From assembly GCA_934446675.1 (NCBI GenBank), contig CAKSEL010000006.1, positions 1-64,000 on the forward strand: 64,000 nucleotides of DNA. Reading direction: 5' to 3'. Below, in pieces: positions 43,732 to 51,541 of the stretch. Below the pieces are notes generated by a model. It was given only the letters and a program-made list of their open reading frames with translations. It did not search any database and was not told the DNA's origin. Source of the DNA: an uncultured Eubacteriales bacterium (GTDB lineage Bacteria; Bacillota; Clostridia; Oscillospirales; CAG-382). The translations under genes and the position numbers were made by a program. Numbering within the stretch: the first letter of the stretch is position 1; every line of letters begins with the position of its first letter.

Positions 43732-44631
43732 ATGAGCGAAAGCTATCGCGTTGAAAGAAACCTCAAAGAAACTGCTTCTTACCTGTTTTACGTATCACAT
43801 CAGTTCAAGGACGGCAAAGGCACTATGTCCGGTGCGCACATTCACAACGACATAGAGCTTATTTATGCCACAAGCGGCAGCTTTGCGGTGTTTTTGAACG
43901 GAAAACGCCATTATTTTCTCTCCGGGGACTTACTTGTAATCAACTCGCACGAGGTTCACAAGATAGACACGCTTTCGGACGGGCTTAACAGCTACATCGT
44001 GCTGAAATTTTCGCCGGAGCTTATATACAGCGCCGAACAGAGCATATTTGAGATCAAATACATACTTCCGTTTATTCTCGATTCGGCTACCCATCAGAAA
44101 ATAATCTCCGCGCCCTTTCTCGAAGGCAGCTGCATAAAAGAGGCAATGTACGAGCTTGTCGAGGAAAACAACAACCGCGACTACGGTTTTGAAATTGCAA
44201 TAAAAATGGATATATGCCGCATTTTTCTGTGGATTTTGCGTTTCTGGCACAAGAACGGCGTAAATCTCAACATTGATTCTTCTTCTCTTGAAAACTACAA
44301 CAGCCGTATGTCAAAAGTATTCTCATACATATCCGAAAACTACTCGCAGAACATAACGGTTGCCCAAATGGCAGAGCTTTGCTTTATGAGTTACAGCTAT
44401 TTTTCAAAGATATTCAAGGAAATCACCGGCAAAAGCTTTAACGACTATGTAAACTACATACGTCTGCGCGAAGCCGAACGTCTGCTTGCGACCACCGAAA
44501 TGACCGTCACCGAAATTGCTTACAGCACGGGATTTTCCTCATCAAGCTACTTTGTTTCAAAGTTCAGAGAGCACAAAAACATGACGCCTAAAAAGTACCG
44601 TGCGTCAATTTCTCAGCACAACGCTCAGTAA
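43732..44631 (+). CDS. AraC-family transcriptional regulator
   Basis: This is a 299-residue regulator. An N-terminal cupin domain (GAHIHNDIELIYATSGSFAVFLNGKRHYFLSGDLLVINSHEVH) probably senses a sugar. The C-terminal AraC domain has two helix-turn-helices (ITVAQMAELCFMSYSYFSKIFKEITGKSFNDYV and VTEIAYSTGFSSSSYFVSKFREHKNMTPKKYR). The ATG at 43732 with GGCGGTGA upstream was chosen over a GTG three codons earlier. No obvious target gene is adjacent; the neighbours are convergent spore genes. Confidence 0.88.
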   Translation: MSESYRVERNLKETASYLFYVSHQFKDGKGTMSGAHIHNDIELIYATSGSFAVFLNGKRHYFLSGDLLVINSHEVHKIDTLSDGLNSYIVLKFSPELIYSAEQSIFEIKYILPFILDSATHQKIISAPFLEGSCIKEAMYELVEENNNRDYGFEIAIKMDICRIFLWILRFWHKNGVNLNIDSSSLENYNSRMSKVFSYISENYSQNITVAQMAELCFMSYSYFSKIFKEITGKSFNDYVNYIRLREAERLLATTEMTVTEIAYSTGFSSSSYFVSKFREHKNMTPKKYRASISQHNAQ

Positions 44632-44636
44632 GTTTA

Positions 44637-45161
44637 CTAAAACAGGTATTCCGCAAGCTTTACCGAAACAAACGTGCAGAAAATCAATATTACAAACGAC
44701 GCGGCAAGTGCATACCGCGTTCTTTTTTTGCCCACTGCGCCGAAATACAGAGCCAAAGTATAAACTATCGTGTCCGACGCGCCCATAAGTATACTTGCGC
44801 ACCGCCCCGAAAAGCTGTCCGGTCCGTAATTTGCGAACATACTGTCCGCAAGAGCTGTTGACGCACTTCCCGAAAACGGTCTGACAACAAGCAGCGGCAG
44901 CAATTCCGACGGTATTCCCAAAAATACAAGCGCTTTTCCGAACAAGCTTAACAGCACATCAACCGCACCGCTTGCGCAGAACATCTTAACGCCGCTCACA
45001 AGCATTACCATGCCGGGTATAAGATCAAACGAGAGCGTGACTCCGCTTTTTGCGCCGTTCAGAAACTCTTTTCCGGCATCTTTTTTTGAGAACAGCATTA
45101 AAAGCGCCGCTATCACCGTTATTACCGGTGCCGCGAAATATCCTATTTTTTCAAAAAGCAC
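44637..45161 (-). CDS. spmB: Spore maturation protein B
   Basis: This 174-residue multispan membrane protein with a nucleoside-recognition (Gate) domain works with SpmA in dehydration of the spore core. It shows VRPFSGSASTALADSM and ILMGASDTIVYTLALYFGAVG, typical of SpmB. The GTG start at 45161 follows GGAGG and overlaps spmA by 19 nt, so the two are translated together. Confidence 0.88.
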   Translation of the reverse strand: MLFEKIGYFAAPVITVIAALLMLFSKKDAGKEFLNGAKSGVTLSFDLIPGMVMLVSGVKMFCASGAVDVLLSLFGKALVFLGIPSELLPLLVVRPFSGSASTALADSMFANYGPDSFSGRCASILMGASDTIVYTLALYFGAVGKKRTRYALAASFVILIFCTFVSVKLAEYLF

Positions 45162-45751
45162 TTTTTATCCTCCGTAATATCCGCAATTTTGCCGAGTATC
45201 TTGCACAAAAGCACCGCAAAGCAAATTGTAAGCGCCGAGCATATCCAGACAGGCAAGATTATATCAAACGGCGCTTTGCTGCCGTGTGCTGTTCTCAGCG
45301 CTATAAGCGTCGTCGGTACAAGCTGAAACGGAACGGTATTCAGAACAGCAAACATTATCATATCCTTGCCTGCACGTACAGAATTCTCACTCTTTTCAAT
45401 GCTCTGCATAGCTTTTATTCCGAGAGGAAGTGCGGCATTGCCCAGCCCGAAAAAATTTGCCGCCATGCTAGCGCATATACAACCGCACGCGTCGGATTCA
45501 AGCACCTTTTCCGAATATATCAGTTTCAGCAGCGGCTTTAACAGATTTGAAAACACTTTTGTTGCGCCGACTGCGTCAAATACTTTCATAATGCCGTTCC
45601 AAAAGCACATTGTGCCCATAAGCGCAAGGCACAGCGTCACTCCCTCGCCCACCCCCGACGCAAGCGCCATACTCATTCGCTGCATATTTCCCGTCGCGGC
45701 GGCACATATAAATGATATGACCGTCATACATGAAAAGACCTTACCGAGCAA
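45143..45751 (-). CDS. spmA: Spore maturation protein A
   Basis: This 202-residue membrane protein with a nucleoside-recognition domain has the SpmA hallmark ANFFGLGNAALPLGIKAMQ and AVLNTVPFQLVPTTLIALR. The TTG start at 45751 has GGGAGG 9 nt upstream. Together with spmB it is evidence that the organism forms, or descends from formers of, endospores. Confidence 0.88.
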   Translation of the reverse strand: MLGKVFSCMTVISFICAAATGNMQRMSMALASGVGEGVTLCLALMGTMCFWNGIMKVFDAVGATKVFSNLLKPLLKLIYSEKVLESDACGCICASMAANFFGLGNAALPLGIKAMQSIEKSENSVRAGKDMIMFAVLNTVPFQLVPTTLIALRTAHGSKAPFDIILPVWICSALTICFAVLLCKILGKIADITEDKKCFLKK

Positions 45752-45887
45752 TCCTATCGCCCTCCCTGCAATTCATTGTTCATTTCCTATTATATTGCTG
45801 TACATTCGGGTATATGAGATAAAAAAACGGTGTCAAATAAGCCGGTTTCGGAATACAATGTAATAAAACAAAAATCGGAGGGATAAT

Positions 45888-46640
45888 ATGCCATCAATTT
45901 TTTTGAGTCCTTCTACGCAGGACTTTAATCAGTATTACGACAATTCCGGTTCCGAACGGTATTACATGAACCTCATTGCCGACGCTATGGAGCCGTACCT
46001 TACGGCTTCCGGAATAAGTTATACGCGAAATAATCCAAACGCGACAGTCCGTCAGTCGATAGAGGATTCAAATGCCGGAAATTATGACCTTCATCTGGCA
46101 CTTCATTCCAATGCATCGCCCGAAGCACTTGCCGGAAAACTGACCGGCAGCGATTTTTACTACTACACGAGAAGTCTCAGAGGCAGAGATGCCGCGACGG
46201 TTCTTGCGGACAATTTTATGAGTGTTTACCCCGATCCGTCAAAGGTAAGGCTCATGCCGACAACGTCGCTTGCGGAAGTGGTACGCACCAGAGCGCCGTC
46301 AGTCCTCATTGAGATTGCCTATCACGACAATCCCGAGGACGCGGAATGGATAAAAAACAACATTGAAGAAATTGCCCGCAACCTTTCTCAGGGAGTTGCG
46401 GAGTATCTGGGAGTGATTTTTGTGAGTCCTGAAGAATACAGCGGAGTAAAAACAGGTGTAGTCGTTACGGAAGGCGGCAGACTCAACATCAGAGAACGTC
46501 CGTCCATGGACGCGGCAGTGCTTGCACAGATTCCGAACGGCGAAAACGTAAACGTCTATTGCAGCACAGGTCTTTGGTATGTCGTTGAGTACGGCGGTAT
46601 ACTCGGATTTTCGTCGTCAAGGTACATAGACTTGGTATAA
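45888..46640 (+). CDS. N-acetylmuramoyl-L-alanine amidase with SH3b domain
   Basis: This 250-residue Amidase_3-type cell-wall hydrolase is followed by a bacterial SH3 domain (GRLNIRERPSMDAAVLAQIPNGENVNVYCSTGLWYVVEYGG). The zinc ligand Glu in GSERYYMN, His in LHSNAS and the catalytic Glu in IEIAYHDNPEDA are present. The first ligand region reads LSPSTQ instead of the common DxGHGG, a variant I recall from other Clostridia. There is no signal peptide, so it may act in the mother cell during sporulation or leave by lysis. It lies next to, and divergent from, spmA. Confidence 0.85.
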   Translation: MPSIFLSPSTQDFNQYYDNSGSERYYMNLIADAMEPYLTASGISYTRNNPNATVRQSIEDSNAGNYDLHLALHSNASPEALAGKLTGSDFYYYTRSLRGRDAATVLADNFMSVYPDPSKVRLMPTTSLAEVVRTRAPSVLIEIAYHDNPEDAEWIKNNIEEIARNLSQGVAEYLGVIFVSPEEYSGVKTGVVVTEGGRLNIRERPSMDAAVLAQIPNGENVNVYCSTGLWYVVEYGGILGFSSSRYIDLV

Positions 46641-46697
46641 AATTCAAATCCGCGCCGGGCGTTTTTATACGTCCGGTATTTTTTTACGTTTTCCCTC

Positions 46698-46748
46698 TTG
46701 ATAAATAGAAAACACAGATATATAATGCAGTTAGTTAGAGATAACTAA
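46698..46748 (+). promoter_or_regulatory. Promoter with inverted-repeat operator ahead of the HMA gene
   Basis: TTGATA (46698-46703), a 17-nt spacer and TATAAT (46721-46726) are followed by the perfect inverted repeat TTAGTTA-GAGA-TAACTAA at 46731-46748, right at the expected start of transcription. The same half-site recurs before feoA and before the DUF3793 gene, so it is probably a metal-repressor site. Confidence 0.8.
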
Positions 46749-46771
46749 TTCACATAAAGGAGCAAATAACC

Positions 46772-47140
46772 ATGAATCTTCCTACAATTATAATCTGCGC
46801 CGTGCTTGTACTCATCTGCGTATATTCCGCGGTAAGCTACAAAACGAAACTGACGAGCGGATGCTGCGGCGCCGAATCCGATCCAAAAGTAAAGCCCAAC
46901 GACAAAAATCTTTCGCATTACAAATACTCATACAAAATCGGTGTTGACGGCATGACCTGCTCGCACTGCAAGGAAAGAGTCGAAAACGCTTTCAACTCAC
47001 AGGACGACACCGCCGCAAACGTAAAACTCAAGGAAAAATGCGCCTACGTTTATACCAAACAGCCGCTTGACGAGAAAAAGGCGCGCGAAATCGTTATGAA
47101 ATCAGGCTACACATTTACAAGTTTTACGGCTCTGCAATAA
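46772..47140 (+). CDS. Membrane-anchored heavy-metal-associated (HMA) domain protein
   Basis: This 122-residue protein has one N-terminal membrane span (TIIICAVLVLICVYSAVSY), a short Cys motif SGCCGAE like that of FeoB-associated proteins, and a C-terminal HMA domain with the metal motif GMTCSHC. It probably binds a soft or transition metal at the membrane face. It is monocistronic with AAAGGAG before the ATG. It shares its operator type with the feo operon, so iron or another metal should repress it. Confidence 0.82.
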   Translation: MNLPTIIICAVLVLICVYSAVSYKTKLTSGCCGAESDPKVKPNDKNLSHYKYSYKIGVDGMTCSHCKERVENAFNSQDDTAANVKLKEKCAYVYTKQPLDEKKAREIVMKSGYTFTSFTALQ

Positions 47141-47240
47141 AAAACACTATTTTTTTTATAACCGCTGCACAATTTATCCCCTGTTTTTTGCCGTTTGTTA
47201 TATATATTTTGCCGAAACGCATTTTTTTGCGTTAAAACTC

Positions 47241-47295
47241 TTGACAGGTGTGATTAGTTATGATAAACTAACCGTGAAAGTTAGCAAAGGCTAAC
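47241..47295 (+). promoter_or_regulatory. feo operon promoter with two operators
   Basis: TTGACA (47241-47246), a 17-nt spacer and TAAACT (47264-47269) form the promoter. An inverted repeat TTAGTTATGATAAACTAA (47254-47271) covers the spacer and -10 box, and a second, GTTAGC-AAAG-GCTAAC (47280-47295), covers the start of transcription. This is the classical arrangement for an iron-dependent repressor. Confidence 0.82.
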
Positions 47296-47346
47296 TATGA
47301 AAATTACAGATGTCAGATACATCTGAAACAATACGGAGGACAAAAA

Positions 47347-47559
47347 ATGATGCCGCTTACATTAGCAAACACCGGAGAAAACAACATAATCAAAAGAATA
47401 GGCGGAAATCCCGAAGTAAAAAAGCACCTTGAAAACTTAGGCTTTGTAGTCGGAGGAAACGTACAGGTAATAAACCGTCTGGGCGGTAACGTTATCGTAA
47501 ACGTCAAGGAAGCAAGAATTGCCATAAGCGAAGAAATGGCACAGAAAATCATGATCTGA
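47347..47559 (+). CDS. feoA: FeoA-type SH3-like protein (first copy)
   Basis: This 70-residue FeoA-domain protein is thought to contact the FeoB G domain and tune ferrous iron uptake. The sequence shows the SH3-like core HLENLGFVVGGNVQVINRLGGNVIVNVKEARIAIS. GGAGG precedes the first of two Met codons. It is the first gene of the iron operon, with a divergent second FeoA 38 nt later. Confidence 0.9.
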   Translation: MMPLTLANTGENNIIKRIGGNPEVKKHLENLGFVVGGNVQVINRLGGNVIVNVKEARIAISEEMAQKIMI

Positions 47560-47597
47560 AAAATAAAATAATAATTATATAAACGGAGGAAAAGTTT

Positions 47598-47819
47598 ATG
47601 AAGAATCTTAAGGAAGCAAAGATCGGCGAAACCGTAAAGGTCGTCAAAATTTGCGGCGAAGGTGCTGTTAAACGCAGACTCATGGACATGGGTATCACAA
47701 AAGGCGTAAGCATCTACGTAAGAAAGGTTGCACCTTTGGGTGATCCTATCGAGGTTACGGTCAGAAACTACGAGCTGTCTCTCAGAAAAGCAGACGCCGA
47801 AAGTATTGAAGTCGAATAA
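47598..47819 (+). CDS. feoA: FeoA-type SH3-like protein (second copy)
   Basis: This 73-residue FeoA-domain protein has VKRRLMDMGITKGVSIYVRKVAPLGDPIEVTVRNYELSLRKADA, closer to the canonical FeoA than the first copy. The two copies share little identity, so they are probably distinct partners for FeoB rather than a recent duplication. GGAGG stands before the ATG. feoB follows after 54 nt. Confidence 0.92.
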   Translation: MKNLKEAKIGETVKVVKICGEGAVKRRLMDMGITKGVSIYVRKVAPLGDPIEVTVRNYELSLRKADAESIEVE

Positions 47820-47873
47820 CCCCGGCAAAACGTTTTCAAACAGTAATCAACATTACAGAAAGAGGAATCAACA

Positions 47874-50294
47874 ATGAATTTAAGGATTGCACTTGCCGGA
47901 AACCCCAACTGCGGCAAAACCACTTTATTCAACGCTCTCACCGGTTCTAACCAGTTCGTAGGTAACTGGCCCGGAGTTACGGTTGAAAAAAAGGAAGGCA
48001 AACTCAAGAAACACGACGGAGTTATAATCACCGACCTTCCCGGTATCTATTCCCTGTCCCCGTACACACTTGAAGAAGTAGTTGCAAGAAATTACCTCAT
48101 CAACGAACGTCCCGATGCAATACTCAACATCATCGACGGTACCAACCTCGAACGCAACCTCTACCTTACAACCCAGCTTACAGAGCTTGGCATTCCGGTA
48201 GTTATTGCAATCAACATGATGGACGTCGTCAAGAAGAGCGGCGACAAGATCAACGTAGCAGAACTCTCGAAGGAACTCGGCTGCAAGATTGTTGAAATTT
48301 CCGCACTCAAAGGTACAGGTATTGAAGAAGCTGCCGAAGAGGCAATCAATGCCGCAAAGAACGGCAAGACCGTTCCGATGCACACCTTCTCCGGCGTTGT
48401 TGAACACGCCATTGCACACATCGAAGAGGCAGTTCTTCATGATATGCCCGAAGAACAGCAGAGATGGTACGCAATAAAGATTTTTGAACGCGATTCAAAG
48501 GTAACCGAAACTCTTAACATTGCTTCCGATGTCAAGACTCACATAGAATCCGACATTGCTGCAGCAGAAAAAGAGCTTGACGACGACGCAGAAAGCATTA
48601 TTACCAACGAAAGATACGTTTACATAGCAGAAATCCTCAAAGGGTGCTACAAGAAAAAGGACGCAGGTAAGCTTTCCGCATCTGATAAGATAGACAAGGT
48701 TGTAACAAACCGCTGGCTCGGTCTTCCGATTTTCGCGGTTATCATGTTCCTTGTTTACTGGATCGCAATGATAGGCGTAGGTTCCTCCGCTACCGACTGG
48801 GCAAACGACGGTCTGTTCGGCGACGGCTGGCACTTGTTCGGTATAGGTTCCGCAGCATACAACGAAGTTGCCGAAGAATACGGCGACGCTGCCGCAATAG
48901 TAGACGGCTATGAAGCATACGTCGAAGAAAACGGCGAACCCGAAAACGGCGAATTCACATACGACGTAGAAGACGAAGAAACTCTCGAAGTTACCGAAGA
49001 AACCGCAACAATCGCTGATTACGAGGCTGCACAGGCAACTCTCGAAGAAATCGGCGACGAGCCCGATCCCGCTGATTACGGCGTATGGGTTCCCGGTATT
49101 CCGGTACTTATCGGAAACGCTCTCGGAGTTGACTCCGAAAATCCCGCTGTTCCCGAATGGCTCTCCGGACTTATCCTTGACGGTATAGTAGCCGGTGTCG
49201 GCGCGGTACTCGGATTTGTTCCTCAGATGTTAGTGCTCTTCTTCTTGCTCGCATTCCTCGAAGCTTGCGGCTACATGGCAAGAATCGCATTCGTACTTGA
49301 CCGTATATTCAGAAAGTTCGGTCTTTCCGGTAAGTCCTTCATTCCTATGCTTATCGGTACAGGCTGCGGCGTTCCCGGTATCATGGCTTCCCGTACAATC
49401 GAAAACGACCGCGACCGCAAGATGACCATTATGACGACCACCTTTATCCCCTGCGGCGCTAAGGTTCCGTTCATTTCAATGATCGCAGGCGCTATATTCG
49501 GCGGTTCGGCTTGGGTTGCAACAAGCGCATACTTTGTAGGTATGGCTGCAATCATCATCTCCGGTATAATGCTTAAGAAGACAAAGATGTTCTCCGGCGA
49601 TCCCGCTCCGTTCGTTATGGAGCTTCCGGCATACCATATGCCTACCCTGCTTAACGTTCTCCGTTCAATGTGGGAGCGCGGCTGGTCCTTCATCAAGAAA
49701 GCAGGAACAATCATTCTTCTTTCCACGATATTTGTTTGGTTCACAACATACTTCGGATTTACCGCAGACGGCTTCAGAATGCTCGGTGAAGAAGAACTTG
49801 ACATGAGCATACTCGCAAAGATCGGCGGAGCTATTGCCTGGATATTCGCTCCTCTCGGCTGGGGCAACTGGCAGGCAGCCGTTGCATCTATCACCGGTCT
49901 TGTTGCAAAGGAAAACATCGTCGGCACGCTCGGCATTCTCTACGGCGGCGGAGAAGGAACTGTATATCAGGCACTTTCCGCAGCATTCACACCCATTACC
50001 GGTTACTCGTTCCTCGTATTCAACCTGCTCTGCGCTCCTTGCTTCGCAGCAATCGGTGCTATCAAGCGTGAAATGAACAACGCCAAGTGGACATGGTTCT
50101 CTATCGGATATCAGTGCGGTTTTGCTTATGTGGTTGCACTCTGCGTAAACCAGATCGGTCAGATATTCGCAGGCAATGCAAACGTATTCGGAATCATTGT
50201 TTCGCTCGTACTTATAGCAGGTATAATATATATGCTCTTCAAGCCTTACAAGGAAGCAAGCAGCTTCTCCGGCAAGGTTAAGACCGCAAAGTAA
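47874..50294 (+). CDS. feoB: Ferrous iron transporter FeoB
   Basis: This 806-residue ferrous iron permease has an N-terminal G domain (GNPNCGKTTLF, TDLPGIYSL, NMMD-type INMMDVVKKSG, SALKGTG) and a helical spacer. The polytopic core carries the Gate motifs, including GTGCGVPGIMASRTIEN and TFIPCGAKVPF. Between the first and second membrane segments, residues ~320-402 form an unusual, strongly acidic insertion on the outer face. Operators upstream of feoA and a DtxR-like gene downstream indicate iron control. Confidence 0.96.
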   Translation: MNLRIALAGNPNCGKTTLFNALTGSNQFVGNWPGVTVEKKEGKLKKHDGVIITDLPGIYSLSPYTLEEVVARNYLINERPDAILNIIDGTNLERNLYLTTQLTELGIPVVIAINMMDVVKKSGDKINVAELSKELGCKIVEISALKGTGIEEAAEEAINAAKNGKTVPMHTFSGVVEHAIAHIEEAVLHDMPEEQQRWYAIKIFERDSKVTETLNIASDVKTHIESDIAAAEKELDDDAESIITNERYVYIAEILKGCYKKKDAGKLSASDKIDKVVTNRWLGLPIFAVIMFLVYWIAMIGVGSSATDWANDGLFGDGWHLFGIGSAAYNEVAEEYGDAAAIVDGYEAYVEENGEPENGEFTYDVEDEETLEVTEETATIADYEAAQATLEEIGDEPDPADYGVWVPGIPVLIGNALGVDSENPAVPEWLSGLILDGIVAGVGAVLGFVPQMLVLFFLLAFLEACGYMARIAFVLDRIFRKFGLSGKSFIPMLIGTGCGVPGIMASRTIENDRDRKMTIMTTTFIPCGAKVPFISMIAGAIFGGSAWVATSAYFVGMAAIIISGIMLKKTKMFSGDPAPFVMELPAYHMPTLLNVLRSMWERGWSFIKKAGTIILLSTIFVWFTTYFGFTADGFRMLGEEELDMSILAKIGGAIAWIFAPLGWGNWQAAVASITGLVAKENIVGTLGILYGGGEGTVYQALSAAFTPITGYSFLVFNLLCAPCFAAIGAIKREMNNAKWTWFSIGYQCGFAYVVALCVNQIGQIFAGNANVFGIIVSLVLIAGIIYMLFKPYKEASSFSGKVKTAK

Positions 50295-50394
50295 ATTTTA
50301 AAACAAAGCATCGAATATAACCGCGCAAATACCGGACGGCACGGATTTAAATAATGTTTCTGCTGCCGCCCGGCAAAAAGGAGGATTTTTCAAG

Positions 50395-50568
50395 ATGACA
50401 TGGCTTACAAACAACCTACCTACCATAATCGTTCTCGCAATACTCATCTGCATTGTTGTACTTGCGATACGTTCCATAAGAAATGACAAGAAAAAAGGAA
50501 AATCCTCCTGCGGCGGTTCATGCAGCCACTGCGCTCTCGGAGGATCGTGCCGCAACGGCAAGGAGTGA
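50395..50568 (+). CDS. FeoB-associated Cys-rich membrane protein
   Basis: This 57-residue protein has an N-terminal membrane helix (TIIVLAILICIVVLAI), a basic stretch and a Cys tail CGGSCSHCALGGSCRNG. It fits the small Cys-rich proteins regularly encoded after feoB in Firmicutes. AGGAGG lies 10 nt before the ATG. It is likely to bind iron or sense redox at the cytoplasmic face of the transporter; unproved. Confidence 0.85.
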   Translation: MTWLTNNLPTIIVLAILICIVVLAIRSIRNDKKKGKSSCGGSCSHCALGGSCRNGKE

Positions 50569-50575
50569 TTAAAAG

Positions 50576-50719
50576 ATGTCTGCTTCATTTATAAACTTTC
50601 TCTACGGAATCTGCGCATTTACCGTATGCTTTGCTCTTGTTTTTGCAATAGCTTACATCAAAAATCTCTGTCTGAGACTTGTAGAACGTTTCAGCAGAAA
50701 GACCGGTGAAAACGGTTAA
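50576..50719 (+). CDS. Small single-span membrane protein of the feo operon
   Basis: This 47-residue frame starts at ATG 50576, 7 nt after the preceding stop, with AAGGAG 10 nt upstream. It encodes one hydrophobic helix (YGICAFTVCFALVFAIAYI) and a basic tail. No family is recognised. Its placing and ribosome site make it a likely real gene, perhaps another FeoB accessory peptide. Confidence 0.55.
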   Translation: MSASFINFLYGICAFTVCFALVFAIAYIKNLCLRLVERFSRKTGENG

Positions 50720-50753
50720 ACACAGTAAACATTCACAAAAAAGGAGGGAAAAA

Positions 50754-51128
50754 ATGCTTTCGGCTACAAAGAAAAAATATATGTTTATCATATATGAACT
50801 CGGCAACACCGGAAACGCCGTAAGAAGCATCGACATTGCAAAGTCGCTCGGCGTTAAAAAAGCAAGCATTTCCCTCATGCTTCCCAATCTCATAGACGAA
50901 GGTCTGATTGAGAAAAAGGAAAACGGCTTTATCACTTTCACAAAAAGCGGGGCTTCAATGGCAAGCGAACTGTATCTTCAATATCTTACCCTGCACCGCT
51001 TCTTTACCCAAACCCTCGGCAGCAGCGACACAAACGCACGCGCCGACGCAATATGCTGTCTTTGCGCAATGTCTGATGAAAATGCAGCCGCGATGACAGA
51101 TTACATTCTTAACGGCAGCGTCCAATAA
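50754..51128 (+). CDS. DtxR/MntR-like metal-dependent regulator
   Basis: This 124-residue regulator has an N-terminal winged helix (MFIIYELGNTGNAVRSIDIAKSLGVKKASISLMLPNLIDEGLIEKKENGFITFTKSG) and a short dimerisation domain. Where DtxR has its Cys-Glu-His metal ligands before MSDE, this protein reads ICCLCAMSDE, so the site seems rebuilt with Cys. No C-terminal SH3 domain follows. The ATG at 50754, after AAGGAGGG, was chosen over a frame 16 codons longer. It is the best candidate for the repressor of the TTAGT operators in this region. Confidence 0.83.
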   Translation: MLSATKKKYMFIIYELGNTGNAVRSIDIAKSLGVKKASISLMLPNLIDEGLIEKKENGFITFTKSGASMASELYLQYLTLHRFFTQTLGSSDTNARADAICCLCAMSDENAAAMTDYILNGSVQ

Positions 51129-51171
51129 TCTTTGCGGCGCACAAACAAACATTACGCGACGGAGGTACAAA

Positions 51172-51462
51172 ATGAGCGTCGTAATCATAGGCGGGCATGA
51201 CAGAATGCATTGCCGCTACAAGGAGATATGCAAAAAGTACGGCTGTAAATGCAAAGTCTTTACCCAATTCCCCGCAAATTTCAGGAACCAGATCGGTTCT
51301 CCCGACATGATGGTGGTCTTTACCGGTACGGTGGCACACAAAATGGTTGCCGTTGCATCTCAGCAAGCCGAAAAGGCAGGCACATTCGTAAAACACTGTC
51401 ATTCTTCGAGTGCCTGTGCTCTCAACGAAGCTTTAACGGAATATTTCGGCGGTAACGCTTAA
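51172..51462 (+). CDS. DUF2325 protein
   Basis: This 96-residue protein has the DUF2325 pattern VVIIGGHDRMHCRYKEICKKYGC at the start and VVFTGTVAHKMV and HSSSACAL near the end. Such proteins often accompany iron and redox genes in Firmicutes; their function is unknown. GGAGG precedes the ATG. It lies 43 nt after the DtxR-like gene, probably in the same transcript. Confidence 0.82.
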   Translation: MSVVIIGGHDRMHCRYKEICKKYGCKCKVFTQFPANFRNQIGSPDMMVVFTGTVAHKMVAVASQQAEKAGTFVKHCHSSSACALNEALTEYFGGNA

Positions 51463-51477
51463 TTTTTTTACCGCGTA

Positions 51478-51527
51478 GTTAGTTTGGACTAACATTTATT
51501 TTTGACGTATGGTTAGTTTGTACTAAC
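51478..51527 (+). promoter_or_regulatory. Two operators before the DUF3793 gene
   Basis: Two perfect inverted repeats, GTTAGT-TTGG-ACTAAC (51478-51493) and GTTAGT-TTGT-ACTAAC (51512-51527), are centred 34 bp apart. A promoter between them is likely but its boxes are not clear (TTGGAC / TATGGT is one possibility). Confidence 0.8.
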
Positions 51528-51541
51528 TTACAGGAGTATAT

